DNA of 10,248 nucleotides from Methanobacteriota archaeon (GCA_002726845.1 PBSP01000020.1:4149-14396); one strand, 5' to 3'. Numbered from the stretch's first letter, positions 1 to 6,327 are shown. Made by a program: numbers and translations. The notes: generated from the letters alone by a model not told the origin.

Positions 1-1089
1 CTCCAAACCGATTACCTCAAGATTGGTGGCTCTGAGGGGCGACCTGCTCCTTACGATATGGAAGACATACGCACCTGTATGCGGCACGTTGTCGATGTGG
101 AATGGAACCAAACCACCGATGTTGCACCGGATATGAAAATGACCTTCTCAAATTCAGGGCACATCATCGGTTCTTCAGCAGTTCATCTCAACATCGCTGA
201 TGGGAAACACAATCTGGTGTTTTCGGGTGATCAGAAATACGAAAAGTCGTGGATGTTCGATGCTGCTAACACACGTTTCCCACGTTGTGAAACGCTTGTT
301 TTGGAGGCGACCTATGGAGCTGCAGGAGATTTCCAACCATCAAGAGAGGAAGCCAATCAGGAACTGCATGACATTGTTTCCCGTACTTTGGAGCGTAACG
401 GGAAAATCATTTGCCCCGTTTTTGCTGTGGGCCGTTCTCAAGAAGTGATGATCGCCATCGACGATCTGTTCCGTTCCGGCGCCGTGAATCCGGTTCCAGT
501 ATGGTTGGATGGAATGATTCTGGAAGCCACTGCAATTCATGCCAGCCACCCGAATTATCTGACGTCATCCTTACGAAAATCGCTGCTGAAAAACGACGGC
601 AACAATCCCTTCACCAGTTCTTGGTTCCGTAGCGTTGAAGGCAGGGAACGCAGAGAGGCAATTCTCATGGATACGAGCCCATGCATTGTTCTCGCAACCA
701 GTGGTATGATGAACGCAGGGCCCGTTGTAAGTTATTTCCAACATTGGGCTCATGAAGATCGCAATTCGCTCTGTTTTGTTGGCTATCAGGCTGAAGGCAC
801 CTTAGGAAGAAGGCTGCAAAAAGGTTTCAGCGAAGTTCCCGTTAACGTTCAAGGCAAGACCGAGATCGTGAAGGTTGGTTGTGAAATGGTTACCATCGAT
901 GGATTTAGTGGCCACTCCGACCGTCGACAATTGTTGGATTTCGTGGAAGCGATGGGATCAAAACCGCGTAATGTCTTGTGCCATCACGGCGATTACACCA
1001 AGTGCACCGAACTTGGAAAAGAACTCAGAGATCGTTACCGATGTCGAACGTTTGCACCAAAGAACTTGGAAACCATCCGGATTCTCTAA
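1..1089 (+). CDS. fttA: aCPSF1/FttA, beta-CASP ribonuclease and transcription termination factor (5' truncated)
   Basis: The frame is open from base 1, so the gene begins upstream of the window and only the last 362 residues are seen. It belongs to the metallo-beta-lactamase/beta-CASP family and matches archaeal aCPSF1 (FttA), which cleaves nascent RNA 3' ends and terminates transcription. Visible motifs are GHIIGSS (metal-binding His), FSGDQK (metal-binding Asp), LEATYG (beta-CASP motif A), PVFAVGRSQEVM, LATSGMMNAGPV, FVGYQAEGTLGRR, GFSGHSDRRQLLDF (motif B His) and HHGD (motif C His). The end, APKNLETIRIL, is the conserved aCPSF1 C-terminus involved in dimerisation. The N-terminal KH domains and the HxHxDH metal motif lie outside the window. 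The ATG at 58 is an internal Met, not the start. The closely matching NPF, DGM and LETIR segments favour aCPSF1 over the shorter aCPSF2. The gene ends one base before the stop of a convergent gene. Confidence 0.88.
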   Translation, partial: LQTDYLKIGGSEGRPAPYDMEDIRTCMRHVVDVEWNQTTDVAPDMKMTFSNSGHIIGSSAVHLNIADGKHNLVFSGDQKYEKSWMFDAANTRFPRCETLVLEATYGAAGDFQPSREEANQELHDIVSRTLERNGKIICPVFAVGRSQEVMIAIDDLFRSGAVNPVPVWLDGMILEATAIHASHPNYLTSSLRKSLLKNDGNNPFTSSWFRSVEGRERREAILMDTSPCIVLATSGMMNAGPVVSYFQHWAHEDRNSLCFVGYQAEGTLGRRLQKGFSEVPVNVQGKTEIVKVGCEMVTIDGFSGHSDRRQLLDFVEAMGSKPRNVLCHHGDYTKCTELGKELRDRYRCRTFAPKNLETIRIL

Positions 1090-1374
1090 TCACAAAATTG
1101 GCACATCGTAGTCACTCTGCGTCACATCTGGCAACGATTCCTTGTGAATTTCTTGACTTTGATGGATTGTTTTGTGTTGAATCGCTCCTGGTGTGCTGTT
1201 TGGCTTGCTTGAAACATTTCCGTTGAACATCATGTATCCAAAACCGGTCAGAACGGAGACTCCAATGAGTGGAACAGCCATCAATACGTTGTCACTTCTC
1301 AGAAGCATGAATAAGGCCAAAACAAACAGCCCTATGGCTGCCAATAACAACACCTGTCTGGATGCTTTGGCCAT
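1090..1374 (-). CDS. Small membrane protein with two predicted helices
   Basis: This is a 94-residue protein I do not recognise. Residues 8-25 and 30-50 are strongly hydrophobic and should form two membrane helices joined by a short loop (RSDN). A roughly 44-residue polar tail rich in Ser, His, Gln and Asp follows. The frame stays open upstream to 1926, but that part is antisense to the decarboxylase homologue, rich in Cys/His/Arg and unlike a protein. I chose the ATG at 1374 because the hydrophobic domain begins right after it, and a weak TATA-like stretch (CTATCAAAA on the minus strand, about 1394-1402) sits some 24 bases upstream. The gene diverges from the decarboxylase homologue and converges on aCPSF1 with no spacer. 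Its function is unknown. Confidence 0.7.
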   Translation of the reverse strand: MAKASRQVLLLAAIGLFVLALFMLLRSDNVLMAVPLIGVSVLTGFGYMMFNGNVSSKPNSTPGAIQHKTIHQSQEIHKESLPDVTQSDYDVPIL

Positions 1375-1431
1375 GACGCTTCCACATCTTCCGTTTTGAT
1401 AGCGTTTCGTATGGTTTAAGCGAAATCCACC

Positions 1432-2121
1432 ATGTTGTTCATGAACTGTATGCATGTTCGGTCGTTTATGGCAGGAACAGAAGGTGGAACAAAGTCGTCC
1501 CGGGGCTGGTTGATGACCGCTGTTTCTCCGTGGGGTGAAAACGCAGAGGACGCTTTTGATCAGGGGCTTGTTGAATTGGGCCTGGGCGATGCTCGGCTCA
1601 TTCAAGTTCAAGGTGCAATGCTCCCTCTTGGCTTCAACATCGTTCCACCTGAGCCACTCCCCATGGGTTCCTTGGTCGAGTGCCACTTGGCCACAGCCTA
1701 TGCTTGGAGTGGTTCTACAGCGTGTGCTGGTGTTGGCTATGCACTTTGTCAAACGCCTGAAGGTGATGAATGCGCTATCGTTGCTAGCATTACAACGGAA
1801 GTTGATTATGAAGAGACCGTGCTTCTGTTGCGCCGCAACATCCAACGACGTCTTGCTTCGAGGGACTTGGAGGTGCTCTCTTTCGATGTTGCAGTCGATG
1901 AAGTGACAGCAGGTCAAGACCACCACGGTGTTGCAATTGCTGCGCTAATTCTACCAGACTCGCTTCGCATGGCGGGTCGTGGCCGAACCGGTCCAATCCG
2001 TGGCGGATTAACACGTTCAGCTGAACCTGAGAAGAAACGCGTCGATACCAAAGCACCAGCAGCACCTGCACTTCGGCCAGGAGCGCGACGCAGATCCGAC
2101 GGGCCAGATTTCCGATTGTGA
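1432..2121 (+). CDS. Pyruvoyl-dependent arginine decarboxylase homologue, probable pseudoenzyme
   Basis: The protein of up to 229 residues matches the PvlArgDC fold family, which normally self-cleaves at a Ser-Ser pair to make a pyruvoyl group and converts arginine to agmatine for polyamine synthesis. Matching blocks are AFDQGLVELGLGDARLI (41-57), IVPPEPLPMGSLV (70-82) and HGVAIAALIL (165-174). The segment that should read like IxSSIMPP in the Methanocaldococcus enzyme is VQGAMLPLG here (59-67), so the cleavage serine is Gly61 or Ala62 depending on the gap. The catalytic Glu109 region aligns with VASITTE, placing Ser at that site. The substrate-binding Asp of AFD is kept (Asp43). A basic, Pro/Ala/Arg-rich tail of about 50 residues (180-229) is not part of the family domain. 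The start is uncertain: ATGs at 1432, 1441, 1450 and 1468 are all in frame and none has a Shine-Dalgarno; 1468 gives the most usual N-terminus. Fold assignment is firm; lack of activity is inferred. Confidence 0.75.
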   Translation: MLFMNCMHVRSFMAGTEGGTKSSRGWLMTAVSPWGENAEDAFDQGLVELGLGDARLIQVQGAMLPLGFNIVPPEPLPMGSLVECHLATAYAWSGSTACAGVGYALCQTPEGDECAIVASITTEVDYEETVLLLRRNIQRRLASRDLEVLSFDVAVDEVTAGQDHHGVAIAALILPDSLRMAGRGRTGPIRGGLTRSAEPEKKRVDTKAPAAPALRPGARRRSDGPDFRL

Positions 2122-2124
2122 ATC

Positions 2125-2132
2125 TTCATAAT
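2125..2132 (+). promoter_or_regulatory. TATA-like box before the zinc-ribbon gene
   Basis: The sequence TTCATAAT is centred about 25 bases upstream of the ATG at 2154, the spacing expected for an archaeal TATA box driving a leaderless mRNA. No Shine-Dalgarno precedes that ATG, which fits. The sequence is only a partial match to a consensus box. Confidence 0.35.
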
Positions 2133-2153
2133 CCGTTGGCGTGATTCACCCAC

Positions 2154-2591
2154 ATGGCAAGAACATGGTCGGTGGTTCGATGTCCTGCCTGCCGTAATTG
2201 CCATGGAATTCGAGGTAAGCCGCGACAATGTCCGCACTGTGGTCAAAACCTCCCATCAACAACTCCTGTTGTTGCCACCGCTGAGACGTCCGCACAACTT
2301 CGTATCGAGGTTGCATTAGCCAACACGCCCGAAGAGTTGAGAGATGAACTTCGAAAGAAATTGGAGAAGGTTGACCAACCCCTTATTGCTTCATCCTCAT
2401 CGTCGCCTCGGGCGATTTTCAAATCGATTCAACAAATCGTTGGCGAGGATATGTTGTTGCATCGATCGGATGTTCAGGAACTCTTGGACCGTCACGATTC
2501 AGAACTGTCCGTCGATGAATTGTTGGAGCGTATGGAACTGGATGGAACAGTTGTTCGTCAGGGCAAAGGGTGTTGGCTTCTTCTTGAGTGA
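2154..2591 (+). CDS. Zinc ribbon plus predicted winged-helix protein
   Basis: This 145-residue protein starts with a zinc ribbon: Cys10-x2-Cys13 and Cys26-Pro-His-Cys29-Gly, with an extra Cys16 between. Residues 46-75 form a charged, helical linker (ELRDELRKKLEK) followed by a run of five serines. Residues about 87-145 look like a winged helix: helices RAIFKSIQQIV, SDVQELLDRH and SVDELLERMELDG, then a beta wing ending GKGCWLLLE. The layout resembles haloarchaeal proteins annotated DUF5817 (short zinc ribbon, linker, C-terminal winged helix ending in a hydrophobic strand), but I base that on architecture only. A DNA- or RNA-binding regulatory role is plausible and unproven. It lies 32 bases after the decarboxylase homologue and 33 bases before tRNA-Pro. 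Confidence 0.8.
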   Translation: MARTWSVVRCPACRNCHGIRGKPRQCPHCGQNLPSTTPVVATAETSAQLRIEVALANTPEELRDELRKKLEKVDQPLIASSSSSPRAIFKSIQQIVGEDMLLHRSDVQELLDRHDSELSVDELLERMELDGTVVRQGKGCWLLLE

Positions 2592-2593
2592 AG

Positions 2594-2601
2594 TTCATAT
2601 G
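2594..2601 (+). promoter_or_regulatory. TATA-like box before tRNA-Pro
   Basis: TTCATATG is centred about 27 bases upstream of the tRNA 5' end, in the short gap after the zinc-ribbon gene. Position and AT content fit an archaeal tRNA promoter. The match is moderate. Confidence 0.4.
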
Positions 2602-2624
2602 CACTACCACGTCCGACAAACCAA

Positions 2625-2702
2625 GGGCGTATGGGTTAGTTTGGCCTATACTCGGGGCTTTGGGAGCCTTGGACCCAAGTTCAAATCTTGGTACGCCCAC
2701 CA
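2625..2702 (+). tRNA. tRNA-Pro (anticodon UGG), CCA encoded
   Basis: A full cloverleaf can be folded by hand. The acceptor GGGCGTA (2625-2631) pairs with TACGCCC (2692-2698). The D arm starts GGTT with A14, G15 and the GG pair at 2643-2644. The anticodon stem GGGGC/GCCTT holds the loop TTTGGGA with anticodon TGG at 2661-2663. The T arm is CCAAG-TTCAAAT-CTTGG (2675-2691). The discriminator is A2699 and CCA is encoded at 2700-2702. The D stem has a T-T mismatch at 13-22 and the anticodon stem two G-T pairs. There is no intron. The 3' 22 bases overlap, antisense, the end of the downstream glycosyltransferase gene. Confidence 0.95.
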
Positions 2703-3577
2703 ATTAATTGATGCATGGCACAACGGTCAAGTCTGTGGGCAATCCACCAAAAGATAGGCAATCCAAGTAAGTAGAGCGAATGTGTTGTCGCTAACGTAAT
2801 CGAAGCGTATCCAAGGAGATAAGCAACGAATGCAAACATCAACCACGGGGAGTGAGGGAGATGCCTGAATGCTCGGCGGTGGTGCTCCAAGGTCATCATC
2901 AAACCAACACGAGCAAAAAATTTGAACGGTTGAATTCCCGACTTTTCTGAACCATAAACGGCTTTAATGGGGACATCAACAACCTGCTTTCCTTTGCTTG
3001 AAAGTCGAATCAACCAAAAATTAGGATAGCCATAACCCCTCCAGGATTTGTCCCAATCCCATTCATTGAGAAGGTTCGATGACGTTGCAGTAAAGCCACA
3101 TTGCGGGTCCTTAACTACGCGACCACTTGCTAACGTTGTCAACCAACCAAGAATCTTTGAAGCTCGACGCCGACGTTTTGGCATTTGTTGAATGTCTTCA
3201 GTCGTTGTCATGCGGTTGCCTTTCACATGCTCAGCAACATCATTGATGATGGGCTGGATTACAGCATGCAAATCGCTTGGATCCATTTGACCGTCTCCTG
3301 CCATGACTGCGCTGATGAACGGTTGGTCCATTGTTGCCAAAAAGTGCTGGTGGCCGAGGTCAATGGCACCACCAACGCCCAAACCTTGTGTTCTGATGAC
3401 GTCCACATCGACTGCAGTCGAAGCATTGCTTGCCACATCATAAGTTGAATCGGTTGAACCATCATCGATGACGACTGCACGGTCAACGAAGGGAGGAAGC
3501 GTTTCCAAGACTTGCAAAATGTGTTGTTCTTCGTTTTTTGCTGGAATGACCACGCCGATTGCATGTCCATTCATCAT
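2681..3577 (-). CDS. GT2 family glycosyltransferase, polyprenyl-phosphate sugar transferase type
   Basis: This 298-residue protein is a family 2 glycosyltransferase of the dolichyl-phosphate mannose/glucose synthase kind, which moves a sugar from a nucleotide onto a lipid carrier at the membrane for glycan or glycolipid assembly. It has the GT-A nucleotide site VVIPAKNEE (9-17) and IDDGSTD (37-43), the metal-binding segment GDGQMDP (94-100, the DxD equivalent), and KDPQCGFTA (156-164), typical of this group. Two hydrophobic helices at about 244-262 and 268-283 anchor the C-terminus. The ATG at 3577 is preferred over the ATG at 3574 and a TTG at 3589; upstream the frame is closed by a stop. 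The last seven codons or so, including the TGA stop, lie in the antisense of tRNA-Pro. It is divergent from the GT2-like gene at 3663. The exact sugar and lipid cannot be read from the sequence. Confidence 0.88.
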   Translation of the reverse strand: MMNGHAIGVVIPAKNEEQHILQVLETLPPFVDRAVVIDDGSTDSTYDVASNASTAVDVDVIRTQGLGVGGAIDLGHQHFLATMDQPFISAVMAGDGQMDPSDLHAVIQPIINDVAEHVKGNRMTTTEDIQQMPKRRRRASKILGWLTTLASGRVVKDPQCGFTATSSNLLNEWDWDKSWRGYGYPNFWLIRLSSKGKQVVDVPIKAVYGSEKSGIQPFKFFARVGLMMTLEHHRRAFRHLPHSPWLMFAFVAYLLGYASITLATTHSLYLLGLPIFWWIAHRLDRCAMHQLIGGRTKI

Positions 3578-3662
3578 GTCTTGCGCCAAATCATGTCAGC
3601 AAAAAGGACTTGTGAAGCAAACACATGGGGAGCATTGAAAGGCAGGAAGTTGAGCAGCAAGC

Positions 3663-4499
3663 GTGGCGAAGGTCCCGCTCCGCATCGTTGGCATTGGCCG
3701 CAACATCGAGTTGCGGGTTGTGTCCTTTATCACGCGTGCACGTCAGGCATCGGATGACGTTGTGTTCATCGATACCGGTTCGGAAGATGAGACTGCAATA
3801 TTGGTTGAAGAGGTTGGCTGCAAGTTGCTAAGGTCAGAAAAAGAGGACATTCTATCCGCAGCATCATGCCTCAAAAATTCGGATCTGCAACCAGCAGAAA
3901 ATTATCTTTTCATCCATATCAACAAGCAGTGGTCCTTGCGGGAATTCCCTCTGCATCTCAATCGTTGCAGAGAAAACTGGGACGTTTACATCGGATTGCT
4001 CTCGAGTGAAACCGAACCAATCCCACGTCCAAGCGAGAGTTTTCTCGCCGATTCGATGTTTCAACATGCTTCTGTGAGTTCTGCAGGTTTGGATGAGCTG
4101 GCAACGGCGAAAAGCGATGCAAACGCTCACGATCTGTCCGGCCAGTTGCGTGTTCGTGTCATTGAATCCCGAACGCTGCCTTCGCTCCCTCAACGAGAAT
4201 CGCTGGCGACGGCGTCTCGATTTGCTCAATTGTTTATGTGGATGATTGAGTCTCGACACCCTCTGTTTTTGTTTGGTATCCCTGGCGTCGTCTTGTTTGT
4301 TCTTGGATATCGCCTCTCAGGCGGCGTGGTCACCACGTTCACGGAATTATCAACGGAATCCATTGGGGTTACGTTGCTCACCATCGCAATGACATTGTTT
4401 GGGCTGTTTGCAATGATGATTGCGCTCATCCTGTACATCATGGGCAAGCAAGTCGAACAGGTTCAAGCACAATACGATTCACCAAGAGGAGGACAATGA
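3663..4499 (+). CDS. GT2-like membrane protein with degenerate catalytic site
   Basis: This 278-residue protein has a GTG start, the only sensible one because an in-frame TGA lies 12 bases upstream. Residues 6-60 resemble the first half of a GT2 GT-A fold: IVGIGRN, then VVFIDTGSEDETA (33-45, counterpart of VDTGSTDxT) and the following helix. Where an active enzyme has LDADE or similar, this one reads LFIHINKQW (82-90), so the metal-binding aspartates are absent. The rest of the catalytic domain is short and unrecognisable, with polar segments at 110-190. The C-terminus has two membrane helices (about 200-217 and 237-260), the first starting HPLFLFGIPG, which is usual for archaeal membrane-anchored GT2 enzymes. 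It probably transfers no sugar itself and may act as a scaffold or partner. The next gene follows after one base. Confidence 0.7.
   Translation: MAKVPLRIVGIGRNIELRVVSFITRARQASDDVVFIDTGSEDETAILVEEVGCKLLRSEKEDILSAASCLKNSDLQPAENYLFIHINKQWSLREFPLHLNRCRENWDVYIGLLSSETEPIPRPSESFLADSMFQHASVSSAGLDELATAKSDANAHDLSGQLRVRVIESRTLPSLPQRESLATASRFAQLFMWMIESRHPLFLFGIPGVVLFVLGYRLSGGVVTTFTELSTESIGVTLLTIAMTLFGLFAMMIALILYIMGKQVEQVQAQYDSPRGGQ
4486..4493 (+). promoter_or_regulatory. Strong Shine-Dalgarno for the HAD phosphatase
   Basis: GAGGAGGA lies inside the last codons of the GT2-like gene, seven bases before a GTG. It fixes the start of the next gene at 4501 rather than at the in-frame ATG at 4420, which would bury 27 residues in the preceding gene. 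Confidence 0.8.
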
Positions 4500-4500
4500 G

Positions 4501-5265
4501 GTGAGCGGTCTTGTGTGTTTGGATATGGATCGTGTGCTTGTCGATCATTTCTCAACTTGGCAATTTGTTTACGATCGTTTGGGAATCAACAACGACGAGT
4601 CGTTCAATCTTTACAATCAGGGTCTGTTGGACGAATGGGATTGGATAAAACTCGATATTGCGCTCATCAAAAACAGTTGGCGGGACCAACACGATTCGGA
4701 GATTACGGATGCTGATTTACGCTCGTGTATGGAAGGCATGCCGATGATGAAAAATTATCGACTTCTCATACAAACGCTTCTTGATGAAGGACACCATATA
4801 GCCATAGTAAGTGGTGGCTTACAACAAACGGCTCGCGACATTGCTTGCCTGTTTCCGAGTAAGAAAAAGTGGCAACGAAGGTGGGGTGGAATCGATCGCC
4901 ACACCGCCGCCCGAATCGCACAGGGTTACGACACGCGTTTGCATGTTTTTACCAACGGATGGACCACGGATTCGGGACAATCCGATAGCACATGTATGGT
5001 TCAAGATTACGGCCGGTATCAGGTACAAATGGATGGGAAAGGAGCTTTGGTACGGATGTTGTGTCGTCGATTGAATGTCGATTCAACTCGAGTTGTAGCA
5101 GTTGGTGATTCCGCTGGTGATATCGGAATGTTCAAAGAAGCAGCACATGCCATTTGCTTCAATCCATTGGATGAGCGTCCACTCCCATATGCGGATGATG
5201 TAATTCGGGAGAAGGATCTTTCACTGGTTCTCGCTTCATGCCAAGACTTTTTTTCCTCAATTTGA
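4501..5265 (+). CDS. HAD-superfamily phosphatase, SerB-like (subclass IB)
   Basis: The protein has 254 residues and a GTG start. It carries all four HAD motifs: LDMDRVLVD (Asp8 nucleophile, Asp10 general acid), IVSGG (motif II Ser), the Lys of DGKGALV (motif III) and VGDSAGDIGMF (motif IV). The segment DHFSTWQFVYDRLG with a following WDWIKLDIAL is typical of the archaeal SerB-like group in COG0560, whose best known member hydrolyses phosphoserine. Between motifs II and III is a region somewhat longer than usual, with a basic stretch SKKKWQRRWGG. The substrate cannot be told: phosphoserine, a sugar phosphate or a lipid-linked phosphate are all possible. It is translationally linked to the GT2-like gene (one-base gap, Shine-Dalgarno inside that gene), which hints at an envelope or glycan role, but this is inference. 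Confidence 0.85.
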   Translation: MSGLVCLDMDRVLVDHFSTWQFVYDRLGINNDESFNLYNQGLLDEWDWIKLDIALIKNSWRDQHDSEITDADLRSCMEGMPMMKNYRLLIQTLLDEGHHIAIVSGGLQQTARDIACLFPSKKKWQRRWGGIDRHTAARIAQGYDTRLHVFTNGWTTDSGQSDSTCMVQDYGRYQVQMDGKGALVRMLCRRLNVDSTRVVAVGDSAGDIGMFKEAAHAICFNPLDERPLPYADDVIREKDLSLVLASCQDFFSSI

Positions 5266-5278
5266 TGCAGGTGAAATG

Positions 5279-5286
5279 TTTTTATT
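5279..5286 (+). promoter_or_regulatory. TATA-like box before the surface-protein gene
   Basis: TTTTTATT is centred about 25 bases upstream of the ATG at 5308, with no Shine-Dalgarno between. This is the arrangement expected for a leaderless archaeal transcript and suggests a new transcription unit starts here, after the HAD phosphatase gene. Confidence 0.5.
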
Positions 5287-5293
5287 TCGTCTT

Positions 5294-5306
5294 GTGATAA
5301 TATCAC
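5294..5306 (+). promoter_or_regulatory. Perfect 13-bp palindrome between TATA-like box and start codon
   Basis: GTGATA-A-TATCAC is a perfect inverted repeat with six-base arms around one central base. It ends one base before the ATG at 5308 and lies just downstream of the TATA-like box, a usual place for a dimeric archaeal repressor to block transcription. Function as an operator is inferred from shape and position. Confidence 0.4.
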
Positions 5307-5307
5307 T

Positions 5308-6288
5308 ATGAGACTGCAGCGTGAGGGAGCGTTTTTCTTGGTCTTCACTCTTTTACTGGTTTGCTGTTCTCCGACCATGCAAGGTCAACAGCCACTCGGT
5401 TCAGTAAATCTTGATTGTGATGGGCCATTGAACATACCTGTTTATCCAGGTTCAACAAAGATCGGTTCTGTCATCTGTACTGTTGAAAACCCGACGAGTT
5501 TTAATGAAAAAATTGAAATCGATGTCGACTCAGGAAATCTCTCGAATTCTGCTCCAGGCTCCATCCACGTTCCTGCAGGCGAAACAGAGGAATTTCAAAT
5601 CAATGTACGAGCTGAAGAGGGGATGCTTGCACAATCGCTGACGCTCGTCGTCAAAGCAACAGTCACAGAAGTAAACGGCGCACCGCCACCGAATTTGGCC
5701 GAGGATGAAGAAGAAGAGATCATCAACATTCTACAATACGGTCGTGTTTCAATATCGTCAGAAAATTTTTCGTATCGTTCAGGTATTGGCGATGATTTTT
5801 CAATCGAATTCACAGTTCGCAATGACGGAAATGGCGACGATACACTTCAATTGTCCTCCCTAGGCCCTCGAGACGAGGCTTTGGAATCAGCGGGCTACGG
5901 CGTTGTGTTCCCCTCCGAAAATATTCGGCTTGCACCTGGAGAAAGCGAAACAGTCGTTGTTTACCTTAAGGCCCCCAATCAGGTATCATCGAACGCCTTA
6001 CAAGAAGGCTCGTTGTTGGTGGACAACTTTGACATGGAACTCTCCGTTTCATCTGAATTTTCGTGCAAAGATGAATCCGGATGTTTCACGGAATCTCTGA
6101 TTTTCATCATTGAATTGGAGGAGGAAGTTCCAGTTTCGGGCAAAACTACAGGGGATGCATCAGGCGGCTTTTCAAGCATGTTGGGCGGTGATGGTATCGC
6201 TGAGGAGATCGGTGTTGCAGCATTCTTGGTCGTAATCGTTGGACTTCTGTTCTATGCTTCAAACCGAAACTCAGTCGAGAAGTTTTGA
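5308..6288 (+). CDS. Secreted, membrane-anchored protein with Ig-like repeats
   Basis: The 326-residue protein begins with a signal peptide (basic MRLQREG, then a hydrophobic core to about residue 20; cleavage probably near residue 26). Its ectodomain has two beta-sandwich-like repeats of the CARDB/NEW3 kind: about 55-120 (ending VPAGETEEFQINVRAE) and about 150-235 (VRNDGNGDDTLQL, then LAPGESETVVVYLKAP). Between them is an acidic stretch EDEEEE. Cys37/Cys57 and the pair in FSCKDESGCF could form disulfides. A Gly/Ser linker leads to one C-terminal membrane helix (about 300-318) and a short basic tail, so it should sit on the outer face of the membrane. The two cysteines in the signal peptide do not form a standard lipobox. 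The role is unknown; adhesion or a cell-surface structural part is likely. It probably shares a transcript with the next gene. Confidence 0.8.
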   Translation: MRLQREGAFFLVFTLLLVCCSPTMQGQQPLGSVNLDCDGPLNIPVYPGSTKIGSVICTVENPTSFNEKIEIDVDSGNLSNSAPGSIHVPAGETEEFQINVRAEEGMLAQSLTLVVKATVTEVNGAPPPNLAEDEEEEIINILQYGRVSISSENFSYRSGIGDDFSIEFTVRNDGNGDDTLQLSSLGPRDEALESAGYGVVFPSENIRLAPGESETVVVYLKAPNQVSSNALQEGSLLVDNFDMELSVSSEFSCKDESGCFTESLIFIIELEEEVPVSGKTTGDASGGFSSMLGGDGIAEEIGVAAFLVVIVGLLFYASNRNSVEKF

Positions 6289-6314
6289 TTAATCTGATTC
6301 CTTGGCCGACTCAT

Positions 6315-6322
6315 GGAGGAGA
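6315..6322 (+). promoter_or_regulatory. Shine-Dalgarno that decides the start of the next gene
   Basis: GGAGGAGA lies five bases before the ATG at 6328. An in-frame ATG at 6313 overlaps this sequence and would have no ribosome site of its own, so 6328 is the better start. Confidence 0.65.
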
Positions 6323-6327
6323 AGACA

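Noticed and set aside
1375..1926. Upstream extension of the small membrane protein frame on the minus strand (about 184 residues)
   Set aside because: It is antisense to the decarboxylase homologue, has Cys/His/Arg-rich unstructured composition and no recognisable domain; the real start is the ATG at 1374.
2625..2710. tRNA-Pro as an integration site for a mobile element
   Set aside because: No integrase, no direct repeat of the tRNA 3' end in the window and no change of gene type or base composition on either side.
2592..2757. Plus-strand frame running through tRNA-Pro
   Set aside because: It is out of frame with the zinc-ribbon gene and crosses a clear tRNA; it is a shadow frame.
3593..3757. 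Plus-strand frame of about 54 residues starting in the gap between the two GT2 genes
   Set aside because: Most of it overlaps the start of the GT2-like gene in another frame, its composition is Arg/His/Trp-rich, and no motif is visible.
4420..4500. N-terminal extension of the HAD phosphatase from an ATG at 4420
   Set aside because: It lies in another frame within the GT2-like gene, has no family similarity, and a strong Shine-Dalgarno points to the GTG at 4501.
5308..5390. Lipoprotein signal in the surface protein (cysteines in LLLVCCS)
   Set aside because: The residue before the first Cys is Val, not Gly, Ala or Ser, and the protein already has a C-terminal membrane anchor.
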